A DNA stretch of 64,000 nucleotides, from NCBI RefSeq assembly GCF_003963535.1, contig NZ_CP034539.1:3162001-3226000 (forward strand), given 5' to 3'. How positions within the stretch are numbered: the stretch's first letter is position 1; each line of letters begins with the position of its first letter. Made by a program: the position numbers and the translations under genes. This stretch comes from Streptomyces cyaneochromogenes. GTDB lineage: Bacteria; Actinomycetota; Actinomycetes; Streptomycetales; Streptomycetaceae. The notes under the pieces were generated by a model. It saw only the letters and a list, made by a program, of their open reading frames with translations, searched no databases and was not told the origin of the DNA. Below are positions 17,292 through 26,057 of the stretch, in pieces.

Positions 17292-17307
17292 GCCGATATT
17301 TCGAACA
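17292..17307. promoter_or_regulatory. GTTCGARATATCGAAC-type site 2 (dehydratase operon)
   Basis: GCCGATATTTCGAACA, with an extra half-site TTCGAAC at 17281-17287. It lies between the -10 and the GTG at 17331. Confidence 0.65.
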
Positions 17308-17330
17308 GACCGAAGAGGACAGGGAGTACC

Positions 17331-18494
17331 GTGCGCATCACGGGAATCAGCACACACGTGGTCGGAACGCCGTGGCGGAACCTGACCTACGTCCAGGTGC
17401 ACACCGACGAGGGACTCACCGGCGTCGGCGAGACCCGCATGCTGGGCCACACCGACGCGCTGCTCGGCTATCTGCACGAGGCGAAGACCAATCACATTCT
17501 CGGCTCCGACCCGTTCGCTGTCGAGGATCTCGTCAAGCGGATGAAGTACGGCGACTACGGCCGGGCCGGCGAGATCGTGATGTCCGGTATCGCCGTGATC
17601 GAGATGGCCTGCTGGGACATCAAGGGCAAGGCCCTCGGGGTGCCGGTCTGGCAGCTCCTCGGCGGCAAGGTCACCGACAAGGTCAAGGCGTACGCCAATG
17701 GCTGGTACACCACCGAGCGCACGCCCGAGGCGTACCACAAGGCGGCCCAGGGGGTCATGGAGCGCGGTTACCGGGCGCTCAAGATCGACCCGTTCGGGAC
17801 CGGCCACTTCGAGCTGGACCACGAGCAGAGCCTGTACGCGGTCTCCCTGATCGAGGCCGTGCGCGACGCCATCGGCCCGGACGCCGAGCTGATGCTGGAG
17901 ATGCACGGCCGCTTCTCCCCCGCCACCGCCGTCCGCCTGGCCAAGGAGCTGGCGCCCTTCAAGCCCGCGTGGCTGGAGGAGCCGGTGCCGCCGGAGAACC
18001 TGAAGGCGCTGGAGAAGGTCGCCGCCAAGGTCGACATGCCTCTCGCCACGGGTGAGCGCATCCACGATCGCATCGAGTTCCGGGAGCTCTTCGAGAGCCA
18101 GGCCGTGGACATCATCCAGCCGGACGTCGGCCACATCGGCGGCATCTGGGAGACCCGTAAGCTGGCCGCCACCGCCGAGACGCACTACATGCTGGTCGCC
18201 CCCCACAACGTGGGCGGGCCTGTGCTGACCGCCGCCTCCCTGCAGGTCGGCTTCACCGCCCCCAACTTCAAGATCCTCGAGCACTTCAACGACTTCGCGG
18301 ACGCGGAGATCAAGAAGGTCGTCAAGGGCGCCCCCCAGGTGAACCCCGAGGACGGCTGCTTCCACCTCTCCCACGAGCCCGGTCTCGGTGTGGAGCTGGA
18401 CGTCGACGCCGCCGCGGAGTTCCCGCAGCAGCAGGCCCGGTTCGACCTGTGGGCCGACGGCTGGGAGCAGCGCAAGCCCAAGGGCACCGTGTGA
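17331..18494 (+). CDS. enolase-superfamily sugar-acid dehydratase (galactonate dehydratase-like)
   Basis: 387 residues from a GTG at 17331; the frame is open further upstream but lacks a start with a promoter before it. The N-terminal capping domain is followed by a barrel with K151-x-D153, the metal-ligand block LMLEMHGRF (E190, where many relatives have Asp), EEPVPPENL (E217), ATGERIH (E242), DIIQPDVGHIGG and APHNVGGP. This pattern fits acid-sugar dehydratases such as D-galactonate dehydratase, which form 2-keto-3-deoxy acids in the cytoplasm; the exact substrate is unproved. The dehydrogenase follows after 70 bp, and a site shared with other sugar genes sits in the promoter. Confidence 0.88.
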   Translation: MRITGISTHVVGTPWRNLTYVQVHTDEGLTGVGETRMLGHTDALLGYLHEAKTNHILGSDPFAVEDLVKRMKYGDYGRAGEIVMSGIAVIEMACWDIKGKALGVPVWQLLGGKVTDKVKAYANGWYTTERTPEAYHKAAQGVMERGYRALKIDPFGTGHFELDHEQSLYAVSLIEAVRDAIGPDAELMLEMHGRFSPATAVRLAKELAPFKPAWLEEPVPPENLKALEKVAAKVDMPLATGERIHDRIEFRELFESQAVDIIQPDVGHIGGIWETRKLAATAETHYMLVAPHNVGGPVLTAASLQVGFTAPNFKILEHFNDFADAEIKKVVKGAPQVNPEDGCFHLSHEPGLGVELDVDAAAEFPQQQARFDLWADGWEQRKPKGTV

Positions 18495-18564
18495 GCGCCC
18501 ACACCCGCCGGCCCGGCATCGGGGCGGACGACGCCACTGCCGACCCAGGCCCCGGGAGGACCCA

Positions 18565-19578
18565 GTGAGCACCGCCGTCGTGATCGAGGCTCCGGGCGAG
18601 CACCGGCTCGTCCCGCACGAGCCCCGGCAGCCGGAAGCGGGCGAGGCCCTGGTCCGGGTGCACGCCTCGGGGATCTGCGGCAGCGACCGCGAGGTCTTCC
18701 AGGGCAACCGGCCGGAGGGGTACGTCCGCTATCCGCTCACGCCGGGCCACGAGTGGTCCGGGACGGTGGCGGCGGTCGGTGACGGCGTCCCTGCGAGCCT
18801 GGTGGGCCGCAAGGTCGTGGGCGAGGGCTTCCGCAACTGCCAGGTCTGCGACCGCTGCCACGCGGGCGAGACCACCCTGTGCACGGCGGGCTACGAGGAG
18901 ACCGGCTTCACCCAGCCGGGCGCCATGGCCACCACACTCACGCTTCCGGCCCGGCTGCTGCACGTACTGCCGGACGACGCGGATCTGACGGCGGCGGCGC
19001 TGCTGGAGCCGGCCGCGTGCATCGCGGCCGCCGCGCTCAAGGCGAACGCGGTGCCGGGCGAGCGGGTGGCCGTGGTGGGCACCGGGACGCTCGGCATGTT
19101 CGCCGTTCAGTTCCTGAAGGCGGGCTCACCGGCCGAGCTGCTCGTCGTGGGGACGCGTCCGGACCGGGCCGAGCTGTCCAAGCGGTTCGGCGCGACGGAC
19201 TTCCGAACCAAGAACGCCGATGGTTCAGGACTTCCCGACGACTTCGACGTCGTCATCGAGACCGCCGGGTCCGCGGACGCGGCACGCACCGCCGCCGCCC
19301 TGCTGCGCCGCGGTGGACGGCTGGTCCTGACGGGCATCCCGGCGCCGGGCGCGGACGGGCTCGACCCGACCGATCTCGTCGTACGGCAACTGGAGGTGCA
19401 GACCGTGTTCGGCGCGGCGCCGGATGCCTGGGCGCACACCGTGCGGGTCTTCGGGGCGGGACTCCTCGACCCGCTGCCGCTGGTCACGCACGAGCTGCCG
19501 CTGGAGGAGTTCGCGCAGGCCATCGAGTTGGTGGGGTCCGGCGACCCGAGGGTCGGAAAGGTCCTGCTGCGGCCATGA
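18565..19578 (+). CDS. zinc-dependent medium-chain dehydrogenase
   Basis: 337 residues; GTG at 18565 after GGGAGGA. Catalytic zinc ligands C38 (GICGSD) and H62-E63 (GHEWSG); structural zinc cysteines C92, C95, C98 and C106; Rossmann motif VAVVGTGTLGMFAVQFLKAG. A sorbitol/threonine-dehydrogenase-type enzyme expected to oxidise a sugar, polyol or sugar acid with NAD(P). Operonic with the dehydratase, it may oxidise the aldose, or act on the 2-keto-3-deoxy product. Confidence 0.9.
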   Translation: MSTAVVIEAPGEHRLVPHEPRQPEAGEALVRVHASGICGSDREVFQGNRPEGYVRYPLTPGHEWSGTVAAVGDGVPASLVGRKVVGEGFRNCQVCDRCHAGETTLCTAGYEETGFTQPGAMATTLTLPARLLHVLPDDADLTAAALLEPAACIAAAALKANAVPGERVAVVGTGTLGMFAVQFLKAGSPAELLVVGTRPDRAELSKRFGATDFRTKNADGSGLPDDFDVVIETAGSADAARTAAALLRRGGRLVLTGIPAPGADGLDPTDLVVRQLEVQTVFGAAPDAWAHTVRVFGAGLLDPLPLVTHELPLEEFAQAIELVGSGDPRVGKVLLRP

Positions 19579-19592
19579 CACACCCCTGAGCC

Positions 19593-19634
19593 GTACGCCG
19601 GTACGGGGTACCTGACGACTTCGTACCGGCGTAC
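19593..19634 (+). terminator. 13-bp inverted repeat after the dehydrogenase
   Basis: GTACGCCGGTACG (19593-19605) and its perfect complement (19622-19634), with a 16-base loop, starting 15 bp after the stop. Probably a terminator; a regulatory role for the next gene cannot be excluded. Confidence 0.55.
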
Positions 19635-19668
19635 ACCCAAGCCCCGCACGGCCAGAGCCGCGACCATC

Positions 19669-19685
19669 GTCCGAAATATCGAACA
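19669..19685. promoter_or_regulatory. GTTCGARATATCGAAC-type site 3
   Basis: GTCCGAAATATCGAACA, only 13 bp before the start of the gene at 19698. No clear -35/-10 seen. Confidence 0.6.
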
Positions 19686-19697
19686 TAAGGACAGCTT

Positions 19698-20666
19698 GTG
19701 ACCGACACCACCGCTCCGACGCCACGCCGACCCGGCGAGCAGGCTCTCGCCGCACTCGGCCTGGGGGCGCCCGCCCTCGATCCCGCCGACGCCTCCGCGC
19801 ACACCTTCCCCGACGGTGGCCGCTGGCGCACCGAGGTTCCCTCCGTGGAGGGCCCCGAGGCGCTCGGCGTGGTCCTCAAGGAGGCCTCGCGGCTCGATGT
19901 GCCGGTCCACCGGATCAGCCAGGGCAGCGGTATCTGGATGCTCACCGACGCCGAGATCACCGAGATGGTGGAGGCGACCGCCGAGCGCGACATCGAGCTC
20001 TGCCTGTTCACCGGCCCGCGCGGCACCTGGGACATCGGAGGCTCCACCCGGACCGACTCCAAGGGCGGCGGACTGCGGGCCCGGGGCCACGACGCGGTCG
20101 CCGGGTGCGTCGAGGACGCCGTACGGGCAACGGAGCTGGGCGTGAAGTGCCTGCTCGTCGCCGACGAGGGCGTGCTGTGGACGCTGCACCGGGCGCGGGT
20201 CGCGGGGATCATCCCGGCCGACACGACCCTCAAGGTGAGCGCGCTGATCGGGCCGGTCAACCCGACCTCGTACGCGGTCTACGAGAACCTGGGCGGCGAC
20301 TCGATCAACGTGCCGAGCGACCTCACGCTCGATCACCTCACCGAGATCCGCCGGGTCTCCGCCGCCCCCATGGACATGTACATCGAGGCCCCCGACGATC
20401 TCGGCGGCTACATCCGGATGTACGAGGTCGCCGAGCTGATCCGGCGCGGCGCACCGCTGTATCTGAAGTTCGGGCTCTCCAAGGCCCCCGGGATCTACCC
20501 CTACGGGCACCACATGAGGGACCTGACGCTGGCCACCGCCAAGGAACGCGTACGGCGCGGACGACTGGCGTTGGACCTGCTCGCACGGCACGGAGCTGAC
20601 GGCGACATGGCGCCTCTCGGTTCACGGCTGCCCGGAACGCTGAAGCGATTCGAAACTCCCGCATAA
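19698..20666 (+). CDS. unrecognised barrel-like protein, possibly peptidase-U32-like
   Basis: 322 residues; GTG at 19698 with AAGGACA upstream. I do not recognise a characterised family. The pattern of alternating strands and helices, with PVHRISQGSGIWMLTDAEI, LCLFTGPRGTWDIGGS, GDSINVPSDLTLDHLTEIR and PMDMYIEAPDDLGGYIRMYE, resembles TIM-barrel proteins, and the GxDxINVPSDL block recalls the U32 group. No membrane segment or signal peptide, so cytoplasmic. It has its own copy of the shared sugar-regulon site and lies just before the ChvE-type importer, so an enzyme handling the same sugar or sugar acid is plausible. Confidence 0.8.
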   Translation: MTDTTAPTPRRPGEQALAALGLGAPALDPADASAHTFPDGGRWRTEVPSVEGPEALGVVLKEASRLDVPVHRISQGSGIWMLTDAEITEMVEATAERDIELCLFTGPRGTWDIGGSTRTDSKGGGLRARGHDAVAGCVEDAVRATELGVKCLLVADEGVLWTLHRARVAGIIPADTTLKVSALIGPVNPTSYAVYENLGGDSINVPSDLTLDHLTEIRRVSAAPMDMYIEAPDDLGGYIRMYEVAELIRRGAPLYLKFGLSKAPGIYPYGHHMRDLTLATAKERVRRGRLALDLLARHGADGDMAPLGSRLPGTLKRFETPA

Positions 20667-20804
20667 CGTTCCGGACAAACCCCCTTCACAGAAGAAGACG
20701 CAGTCGAACACAATCCCACACACCTTCGGTCTACTCCGTTCAGCACTCGAAGCGTCTTCGCATCGCCAAACCGAGCCCTGCTCACAACATCAAGGATGAT
20801 GACC

Positions 20805-21917
20805 ATGCGTAACCGCAGAGCCGCACTCGCCGCCATAGCCGGAGCCGCCTCCCTCGCCCTCACCCTGTCCGCCTGTGGCCAGAGCGGTGAGGGCGGCAGC
20901 AAGGAGGAGGCCGGGGACTCCAAGGGCGGGACCATCGGCATCTCGATGCCGACCAAGTCCTCCGAGCGCTGGATCGCCGACGGCAAGAACGTCGTCGCGG
21001 ACCTGGAGTCCAAGGGCTACAAGACCACCCTGGTCTACGGCGAGGACGACCCGGACCAGCAGGTCTCGCAGATCGAGAACCTCATCACGCAGGGCGTGAA
21101 GGCGCTGATCGTCGCGGCCATCGACAACAAGTCGATGAACAACGTGCTCCAGCAGGCCAAGGACGCGAACATCCCGGTCATCTCCTACGACCGTCTGATC
21201 CTCGGCACCCCGAACGTCGACTACTACGCCTCGTTCGACAACGAGAAGGTCGGCGAGCTCCAGGCCAACTACATCGTCGAGAAGCTCGGCCTGAAGGACG
21301 GCTCCAAGAAGGGCCCCTTCAACATCGAGCTGTTCGCCGGCTCCAACGACGACAACAACACCCGCTACTTCTTCGGCGGGGCGATGAAGGTCCTGCAGCC
21401 CTACATCGACAAGAAGCAGCTCGTCGTGCGCTCCGGCCAGACCAAGCTGACCCAGGTCACCACCCTGCGCTGGGACGGCGGCACCGCCCAGAAGCGCATG
21501 GACGACATCCTGACCTCGGCGTACAAGAGCGAGCGCGTCGACGCGGTCCTCTCGCCGTACGACGGCATCTCCATCGGCATCCTCTCCGCGCTGAAGTCCG
21601 ACGACTACGGCTCCAAGGACAAGCCGCTGCCGGTCGTCACCGGCCAGGACGCCGAGGTCGCCTCGGTGAAGTCGATCATCGCCGACGAGCAGTCGATGAC
21701 CGTCTACAAGGACACCCGTGAGCTCGCCAAGGTCGCCTCGAACATGGTCGACGCGGTGCTCAACGACAAGAAGCCCGAGGTCAACGACACCAAGACCTAC
21801 GACAACGGCTCCAAGGTCGTCCCCTCCTACCTGCTCACGCCGGTCAGCGTCGACAAGACCAACTACCAGAAGGAGGTCGTCGACTCCGGCTACATCAAGG
21901 CAAGCGACCTCAAGTAA
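20805..21917 (+). CDS. chvE: ChvE-like multiple-monosaccharide-binding lipoprotein
   Basis: 370 residues. Of the starts at 20796, 20799 and 20805, I chose 20805 because AAGGA lies 8 bases upstream and the signal peptide then reads [20 protein letters not shown] before the lipobox LSACG. The mature type 1 binding fold has [52 protein letters not shown] and [16 protein letters not shown], strongly resembling the arabinose/galactose/glucose binder ChvE. Operon with the ATPase and permease that follow. Confidence 0.93.
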   Translation: MRNRRAALAAIAGAASLALTLSACGQSGEGGSKEEAGDSKGGTIGISMPTKSSERWIADGKNVVADLESKGYKTTLVYGEDDPDQQVSQIENLITQGVKALIVAAIDNKSMNNVLQQAKDANIPVISYDRLILGTPNVDYYASFDNEKVGELQANYIVEKLGLKDGSKKGPFNIELFAGSNDDNNTRYFFGGAMKVLQPYIDKKQLVVRSGQTKLTQVTTLRWDGGTAQKRMDDILTSAYKSERVDAVLSPYDGISIGILSALKSDDYGSKDKPLPVVTGQDAEVASVKSIIADEQSMTVYKDTRELAKVASNMVDAVLNDKKPEVNDTKTYDNGSKVVPSYLLTPVSVDKTNYQKEVVDSGYIKASDLK

Positions 21918-21949
21918 CCGCCGGCACACTCTGATTGGAAGGCACGACC

Positions 21950-23500
21950 ATGGCGGGACCCGTCCTGGAAATGCGCTCGATCGTCAAGACCTTTCCCGGC
22001 GTCAAGGCGCTCTCGGACGTCACACTGACCGTCCAGCAGGGCGAGGTCCACGCCATATGCGGGGAGAACGGCGCCGGTAAGTCGACGCTGATGAAGGTCC
22101 TCTCCGGCGTCCACCCGCACGGCACCTACGAAGGGGACATCCTCTTCGAGGGCGAGGTCTGCGAGTTCAAGGACATCCGCGCGAGCGAGCACCGCGGCAT
22201 CGTCATCATCCACCAGGAGCTGGCGCTGTCGCCGTACCTCTCCCTCGCGGAGAACATCTTCCTCGGCAACGAGCACGCCAAGGGCGGGTTCATCGACTGG
22301 CGGGAGACCCTGCGGCACGCCACCGAACTGCTGCGCCGGGTCGGCCTGTCCGACCACCCGGACACCCGCGTCGCCGACATCGGCGTGGGCAAGCAGCAGC
22401 TCGTGGAGATCGCGAAGGCGCTGTCGAAGAAGGTGAAGCTCCTCATCCTGGATGAGCCGACCGCGGCCCTGAACGACGAGGACAGCGACAAACTCCTGGA
22501 TCTGATCCTGGAGTTGAAGAAGCAGGGCATCACCTCGATCATCATCTCCCACAAGCTCAACGAGATCCGCAAGGTCGCCGACTCGGTGACGATCCTCCGC
22601 GACGGCCAGACCATCGAGACCCTCGATGTGAAGGCCGCGGAGACCACCGAGGACCGGATCATCAGCGGCATGGTCGGCCGGGACCTGGAGCACCGCTTCC
22701 CCGACCGCACCCCGCACGAGCCGGAGGAGGGCGCGGCCCCCGCCCTGGAGATCCGCAACTGGACCGTGCACCACCCGATCGACCAGCAGCGCAAGGTCGT
22801 CGACGATGTGTCACTGTCCGTGCGGCGCGGCGAGATCGTCGGCATCGCGGGCCTGATGGGCGCCGGCCGCACCGAGCTCGCGATGAGCGTCTTCGGGCGC
22901 ACCTACGGCCGCTACCACGGCGGCACGGTCCTCAAGGACGGCAAGGAGATCCGTACGAAGACCGTCCCCGAGGCGGTCAGGAACGGCATCGCGTACGTCA
23001 CCGAGGACCGCAAGCACTACGGCCTCAACCTCATCGACACCATCAACCGCAACATCTCGCTCAGCGCGCTGGGCAAGGTCGCCAAGCGGGGCGTGGTGGA
23101 CGAGCACGGGGAGCGGCAGGTCGCCGAGGGCTTCCGCAAGTCCATGAACATCAAGGCGCCGACCGTCTTCGAGCCGGTGGGCAAGCTGTCCGGCGGCAAC
23201 CAGCAGAAGGTCGTCCTCAGCAAGTGGATCTTCGCGGGTCCCGATGTGCTGATCCTGGACGAGCCGACGCGTGGCATCGACGTCGGTGCCAAGTACGAGA
23301 TCTACACGGTCATCGACCAGCTGGCCGCCCAGGGCAAGGCGGTCGTCTTCATCTCCTCCGAGCTGCCGGAGCTGCTCGGCATGTGTGACCGCATCTACAC
23401 GATGGCCGCGGGGCGGCTGACCGGTGAGTTCTCGCGGGCCGAGGCCTCGCAGGAATCGCTGATGCGTCAGATGACAAAGGACAAAGAGGTATCCCGATGA
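21950..23500 (+). CDS. mmsA: sugar ABC transporter ATPase (MmsA-like), two nucleotide-binding domains
   Basis: 516 residues; ATG at 21950 with GGAAGG upstream, in preference to the TTG at 21935. First domain Walker [10 protein letters not shown] (38-46) and [12 protein letters not shown], with signature-like DIGVGKQQL. Second domain [26 protein letters not shown] (from 413) and [12 protein letters not shown]. Matches ATPases of multiple-monosaccharide importers (MmsA/GguA). It energises uptake through the permease whose ATG overlaps its stop. Confidence 0.93.
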   Translation: MAGPVLEMRSIVKTFPGVKALSDVTLTVQQGEVHAICGENGAGKSTLMKVLSGVHPHGTYEGDILFEGEVCEFKDIRASEHRGIVIIHQELALSPYLSLAENIFLGNEHAKGGFIDWRETLRHATELLRRVGLSDHPDTRVADIGVGKQQLVEIAKALSKKVKLLILDEPTAALNDEDSDKLLDLILELKKQGITSIIISHKLNEIRKVADSVTILRDGQTIETLDVKAAETTEDRIISGMVGRDLEHRFPDRTPHEPEEGAAPALEIRNWTVHHPIDQQRKVVDDVSLSVRRGEIVGIAGLMGAGRTELAMSVFGRTYGRYHGGTVLKDGKEIRTKTVPEAVRNGIAYVTEDRKHYGLNLIDTINRNISLSALGKVAKRGVVDEHGERQVAEGFRKSMNIKAPTVFEPVGKLSGGNQQKVVLSKWIFAGPDVLILDEPTRGIDVGAKYEIYTVIDQLAAQGKAVVFISSELPELLGMCDRIYTMAAGRLTGEFSRAEASQESLMRQMTKDKEVSR

Positions 23501-24741
23501 GCACGGATGTGACCGCCAAGACCCCGGCCCCCGCGCCGCCGGGCAAGAGCGGAGGGGCCGCGGGCGGCGGCCTGCTCCAGCTGGTGCTGGACGGTATGCG
23601 CCGCAACATGCGGCAGTACGGCATGCTGTTCGCCCTCGGCCTGATCGTGGTGCTGTTCGCGGTGTGGACCGACGGCGACCTGCTGCTGCCGCGCAACGTC
23701 TCCAACCTGGTGCTGCAGAACAGCTACATCCTGATCCTCGCGATCGGCATGATGCTGGTCATCATCGCGGGCCACATCGACCTGTCGGTCGGCTCACTGA
23801 CGGCGTTCATCGGCTCGATGGCCGCGGTCTTCATGGTCAAGAACGACCTGCCATGGCCGGTCGCCGTCATCCTCTGCCTCGCGATGGGCGCCCTCGCGGG
23901 TGCGGCACAAGGGTTCTTCATCGCGTACGGCGGCATACCGTCCTTCATCGTGACCCTCGCGGGCATGCTGATCTTCCGCGGTCTGACGGAGATCTTCCTG
24001 GAGGGCCAGACCCTCGGCCCGTTCCCGGAGGGCCTGCAGAAGGTCGCCAACGGCTTCCTGCCGGAGGTCGGGCCGAACACGAACTACCACAACCTCACCC
24101 TGTTGCTGGGCTTCGCGATGATCGCGTTCGTGGTCTTCCAGGAGTTCCGTGACCGCCGCCGGCAGCAGGAGTTCTCCCTCGACGTCCCGCCCTTCAACCT
24201 GTTCCTGCTGAAGCTGGTGGCGCTGGGCGCCGCCATCCTCACCCTCACCATGCTGCTGGCCAGCTACAAGGGCGCCCCGATCGTGCTGCTCATCCTGGGC
24301 GTGCTGCTCGTCGGCTTCGGCTACGTGATGCGCAACGCGATCATCGGCCGCCACATCTACGCGATCGGCGGCAACCTGCCCGCGGCCAAGCTGTCGGGTG
24401 TGAAGGACAAGAAGGTCACCTTCCTGGTCTTCCTGAACATGGGCATGCTCGCGGCCCTGGCGGGCCTGGTCTTCGCCGCCCGCTTCAACGCGGCCTCCCC
24501 CAAGGCCGGCCTCAACTTCGAACTGGAGGCCATCGCGGCCTCGTTCATCGGCGGCGCGTCGATGAGCGGCGGCGTCGGCACGGTCCTCGGCGCGATCATC
24601 GGTGGTCTGGTCCTGGGCGTGCTGAACAACGGTATGAACCTCGTCGGCATCGGCACCGACTGGCAGCAGGTCATCAAGGGCCTGGTGCTGCTGGCGGCGG
24701 TCGGGTTCGACGTGTGGAACAAGCGCAAGGTCGGTTCGTAA
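23497..24741 (+). CDS. mmsB: sugar ABC transporter permease (MmsB/GguB-like)
   Basis: 414 residues; ATGA overlap with mmsA. Ten or more membrane segments after a Gly/Pro-rich N-terminus, with [48 protein letters not shown] and [18 protein letters not shown]. The longer central region with an extra loop ([15 protein letters not shown]) is characteristic of the GguB group rather than the shorter RbsC type. Last gene of the importer operon; a strong hairpin follows. Confidence 0.93.
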   Translation: MSTDVTAKTPAPAPPGKSGGAAGGGLLQLVLDGMRRNMRQYGMLFALGLIVVLFAVWTDGDLLLPRNVSNLVLQNSYILILAIGMMLVIIAGHIDLSVGSLTAFIGSMAAVFMVKNDLPWPVAVILCLAMGALAGAAQGFFIAYGGIPSFIVTLAGMLIFRGLTEIFLEGQTLGPFPEGLQKVANGFLPEVGPNTNYHNLTLLLGFAMIAFVVFQEFRDRRRQQEFSLDVPPFNLFLLKLVALGAAILTLTMLLASYKGAPIVLLILGVLLVGFGYVMRNAIIGRHIYAIGGNLPAAKLSGVKDKKVTFLVFLNMGMLAALAGLVFAARFNAASPKAGLNFELEAIAASFIGGASMSGGVGTVLGAIIGGLVLGVLNNGMNLVGIGTDWQQVIKGLVLLAAVGFDVWNKRKVGS

Positions 24742-24753
24742 GTACAGCAGGAG

Positions 24754-24785
24754 GGGCCCCGCCGGAAGGCGGGGCCCTGTTCTTT
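24754..24785 (+). terminator. intrinsic terminator of the chvE-mmsA-mmsB operon
   Basis: Perfect 10-bp stem GGGCCCCGCC/GGCGGGGCCC (24754-24777) with GGAA loop, then TGTTCTTTT. The clearest rho-independent terminator in the window. Confidence 0.9.
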
Positions 24786-24787
24786 TC

Positions 24788-24838
24788 AGCGACGTACTTC
24801 TCAGTGACGTTCTTCTCAGTCACGTTCTTCTCAGCGAC
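24788..24838. repeat. 15-bp tandem repeat, 3.4 copies
   Basis: Units AGYSACGTWCTTCTC at 24788-24802, 24803-24817 and 24818-24832, with a partial fourth copy. Between the terminator and the ribosome site of galM. Confidence 0.9.
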
Positions 24839-24853
24839 GGAGGCAACACGGCG

Positions 24854-25900
24854 GTGAAGTCCCTCTTCGGCACCCTCGCCGACGGCACGGAGATCCACAG
24901 CTGGGCGCTGGCCAACGGCGGCACCCGGATGAAGGTCCTCTCCTACGGCGGCATCGTGCAGTCCCTGGAGATCCCTGACCGCGAGGGCCGGCTCGCCAAC
25001 GTCTGCCTGGGCTTCGACGACATCGAGGACTACGTCGCCAAGAGCCCGTACTTCGGCGCCCTGATCGGCCGGTACGGCAACCGCATCGGCAAGGGCCGGT
25101 TCACGCTGGACGGCGAGTCCTACCAGGTCGACGTCGACGACGGCGCCAACAGCCTGCACGGCGGAGCCGACGGCTTCGACAGGCGGGTGTGGGACATCGA
25201 GCCGTTCACCAAGGGCTCGGACGTCGGCCTGTACCTGTACTACACCTCCGCCGACGGCGAGATGGGCTACCCGGGCACGCTCGAGGTGAAGGTGACGTAC
25301 ACCCTCACCCCGCTCGGCGACTGGCACATCGACTACGAGGCCACCACCGACAAGGCCACGGTCGTCAACCTCACCAGCCACGTGTACTGGAACCTCGCCG
25401 GCGAGGGCAGCGGCACGATCGAGAACCACGAGCTGAAGATCGCCGCGTCCCGCTACACCCCCGTCGACTCGGGCCTCATCCCCGCCGGTGAGCCGGCCCC
25501 CGTCGCGGGCACCCCCTTCGACTTCCGCCGCACCAAGGCGATCGGCGAGGACCTGCGCGAGGCCGACCAGCAGCTGCTGTACGCCAAGGGCTTCGACCAC
25601 AACTGGGTGCTCGACAAGGGCATCTCGCCGCGCCCCGAGTGGATCGCGGCCCTGAAGGACCCGTCCTCCGGACGCACCCTGCGCCTGGCGACCACCGAGC
25701 CGGGCCTGCAGTTCTACTCCGGCAACTTCCTCGACGGCACCCTCGTCGGCCCGTCCGGCCGCACCTACCGGCAGGGCGACGCGCTGTGCCTGGAGACGCA
25801 GCACTTCCCGGACTCGCCGAACAGGCCGTCGTTCCCGTCAACAGTGCTGCGACCTGGGCAGACGTACCGTTCGACGACGGTGCACTCGTTCAGCCGCTGA
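24854..25900 (+). CDS. galM: aldose 1-epimerase (mutarotase)
   Basis: 348 residues from the GTG at 24854, with GGAGG about 10 bases upstream. Typical GalM blocks: GRYGNRIGKGRFTLDG, NSLHGGADGFDRRVW (first catalytic His), SHVYWNLAGEGSGTIENHEL (second His) and FYSGNFLDGTLVGPSG, with a C-terminal QHFPDSPNRPSFPST. It interconverts alpha and beta anomers of aldoses such as galactose, glucose or arabinose in the cytoplasm. Directly behind the sugar importer, though beyond its terminator. Confidence 0.95.
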   Translation: MKSLFGTLADGTEIHSWALANGGTRMKVLSYGGIVQSLEIPDREGRLANVCLGFDDIEDYVAKSPYFGALIGRYGNRIGKGRFTLDGESYQVDVDDGANSLHGGADGFDRRVWDIEPFTKGSDVGLYLYYTSADGEMGYPGTLEVKVTYTLTPLGDWHIDYEATTDKATVVNLTSHVYWNLAGEGSGTIENHELKIAASRYTPVDSGLIPAGEPAPVAGTPFDFRRTKAIGEDLREADQQLLYAKGFDHNWVLDKGISPRPEWIAALKDPSSGRTLRLATTEPGLQFYSGNFLDGTLVGPSGRTYRQGDALCLETQHFPDSPNRPSFPSTVLRPGQTYRSTTVHSFSR

Positions 25901-26057
25901 CGGCTCTCTGAGGTCTCTCTGACGACTCCTGACGGTTCTTCACAGGTGGCACACAAGTTCTCACCGATTTCTCAGTGGTTGAACAGCGCCACCCAAGCCT
26001 CCGTATGTATGAGCGGCCCGTGCTCCCCCGCGCGGGCCACCCAAACACGGAGGTTCC

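Larger units (their letters stand above)
16801..17330. other. 530-bp divergent regulatory region
   Basis: No gene supported. It contains the lac-like operator (16990-17007), a minus-strand TTGACC box (17015-17020) for the LacI gene, the plus-strand -35/-10 (17239-17268) and a GTTCGARATATCGAAC-type site (17292-17307) for the dehydratase gene. Confidence 0.6.

Noticed and set aside
20667..20795. A seventh GTTCGARATATCGAAC-type site before the ChvE operon
   Set aside because: Only weak half-site-like sequences (ATTCGAAAC at the end of the previous gene, GTTCCGGAC) are present, and no promoter fits the geometry.
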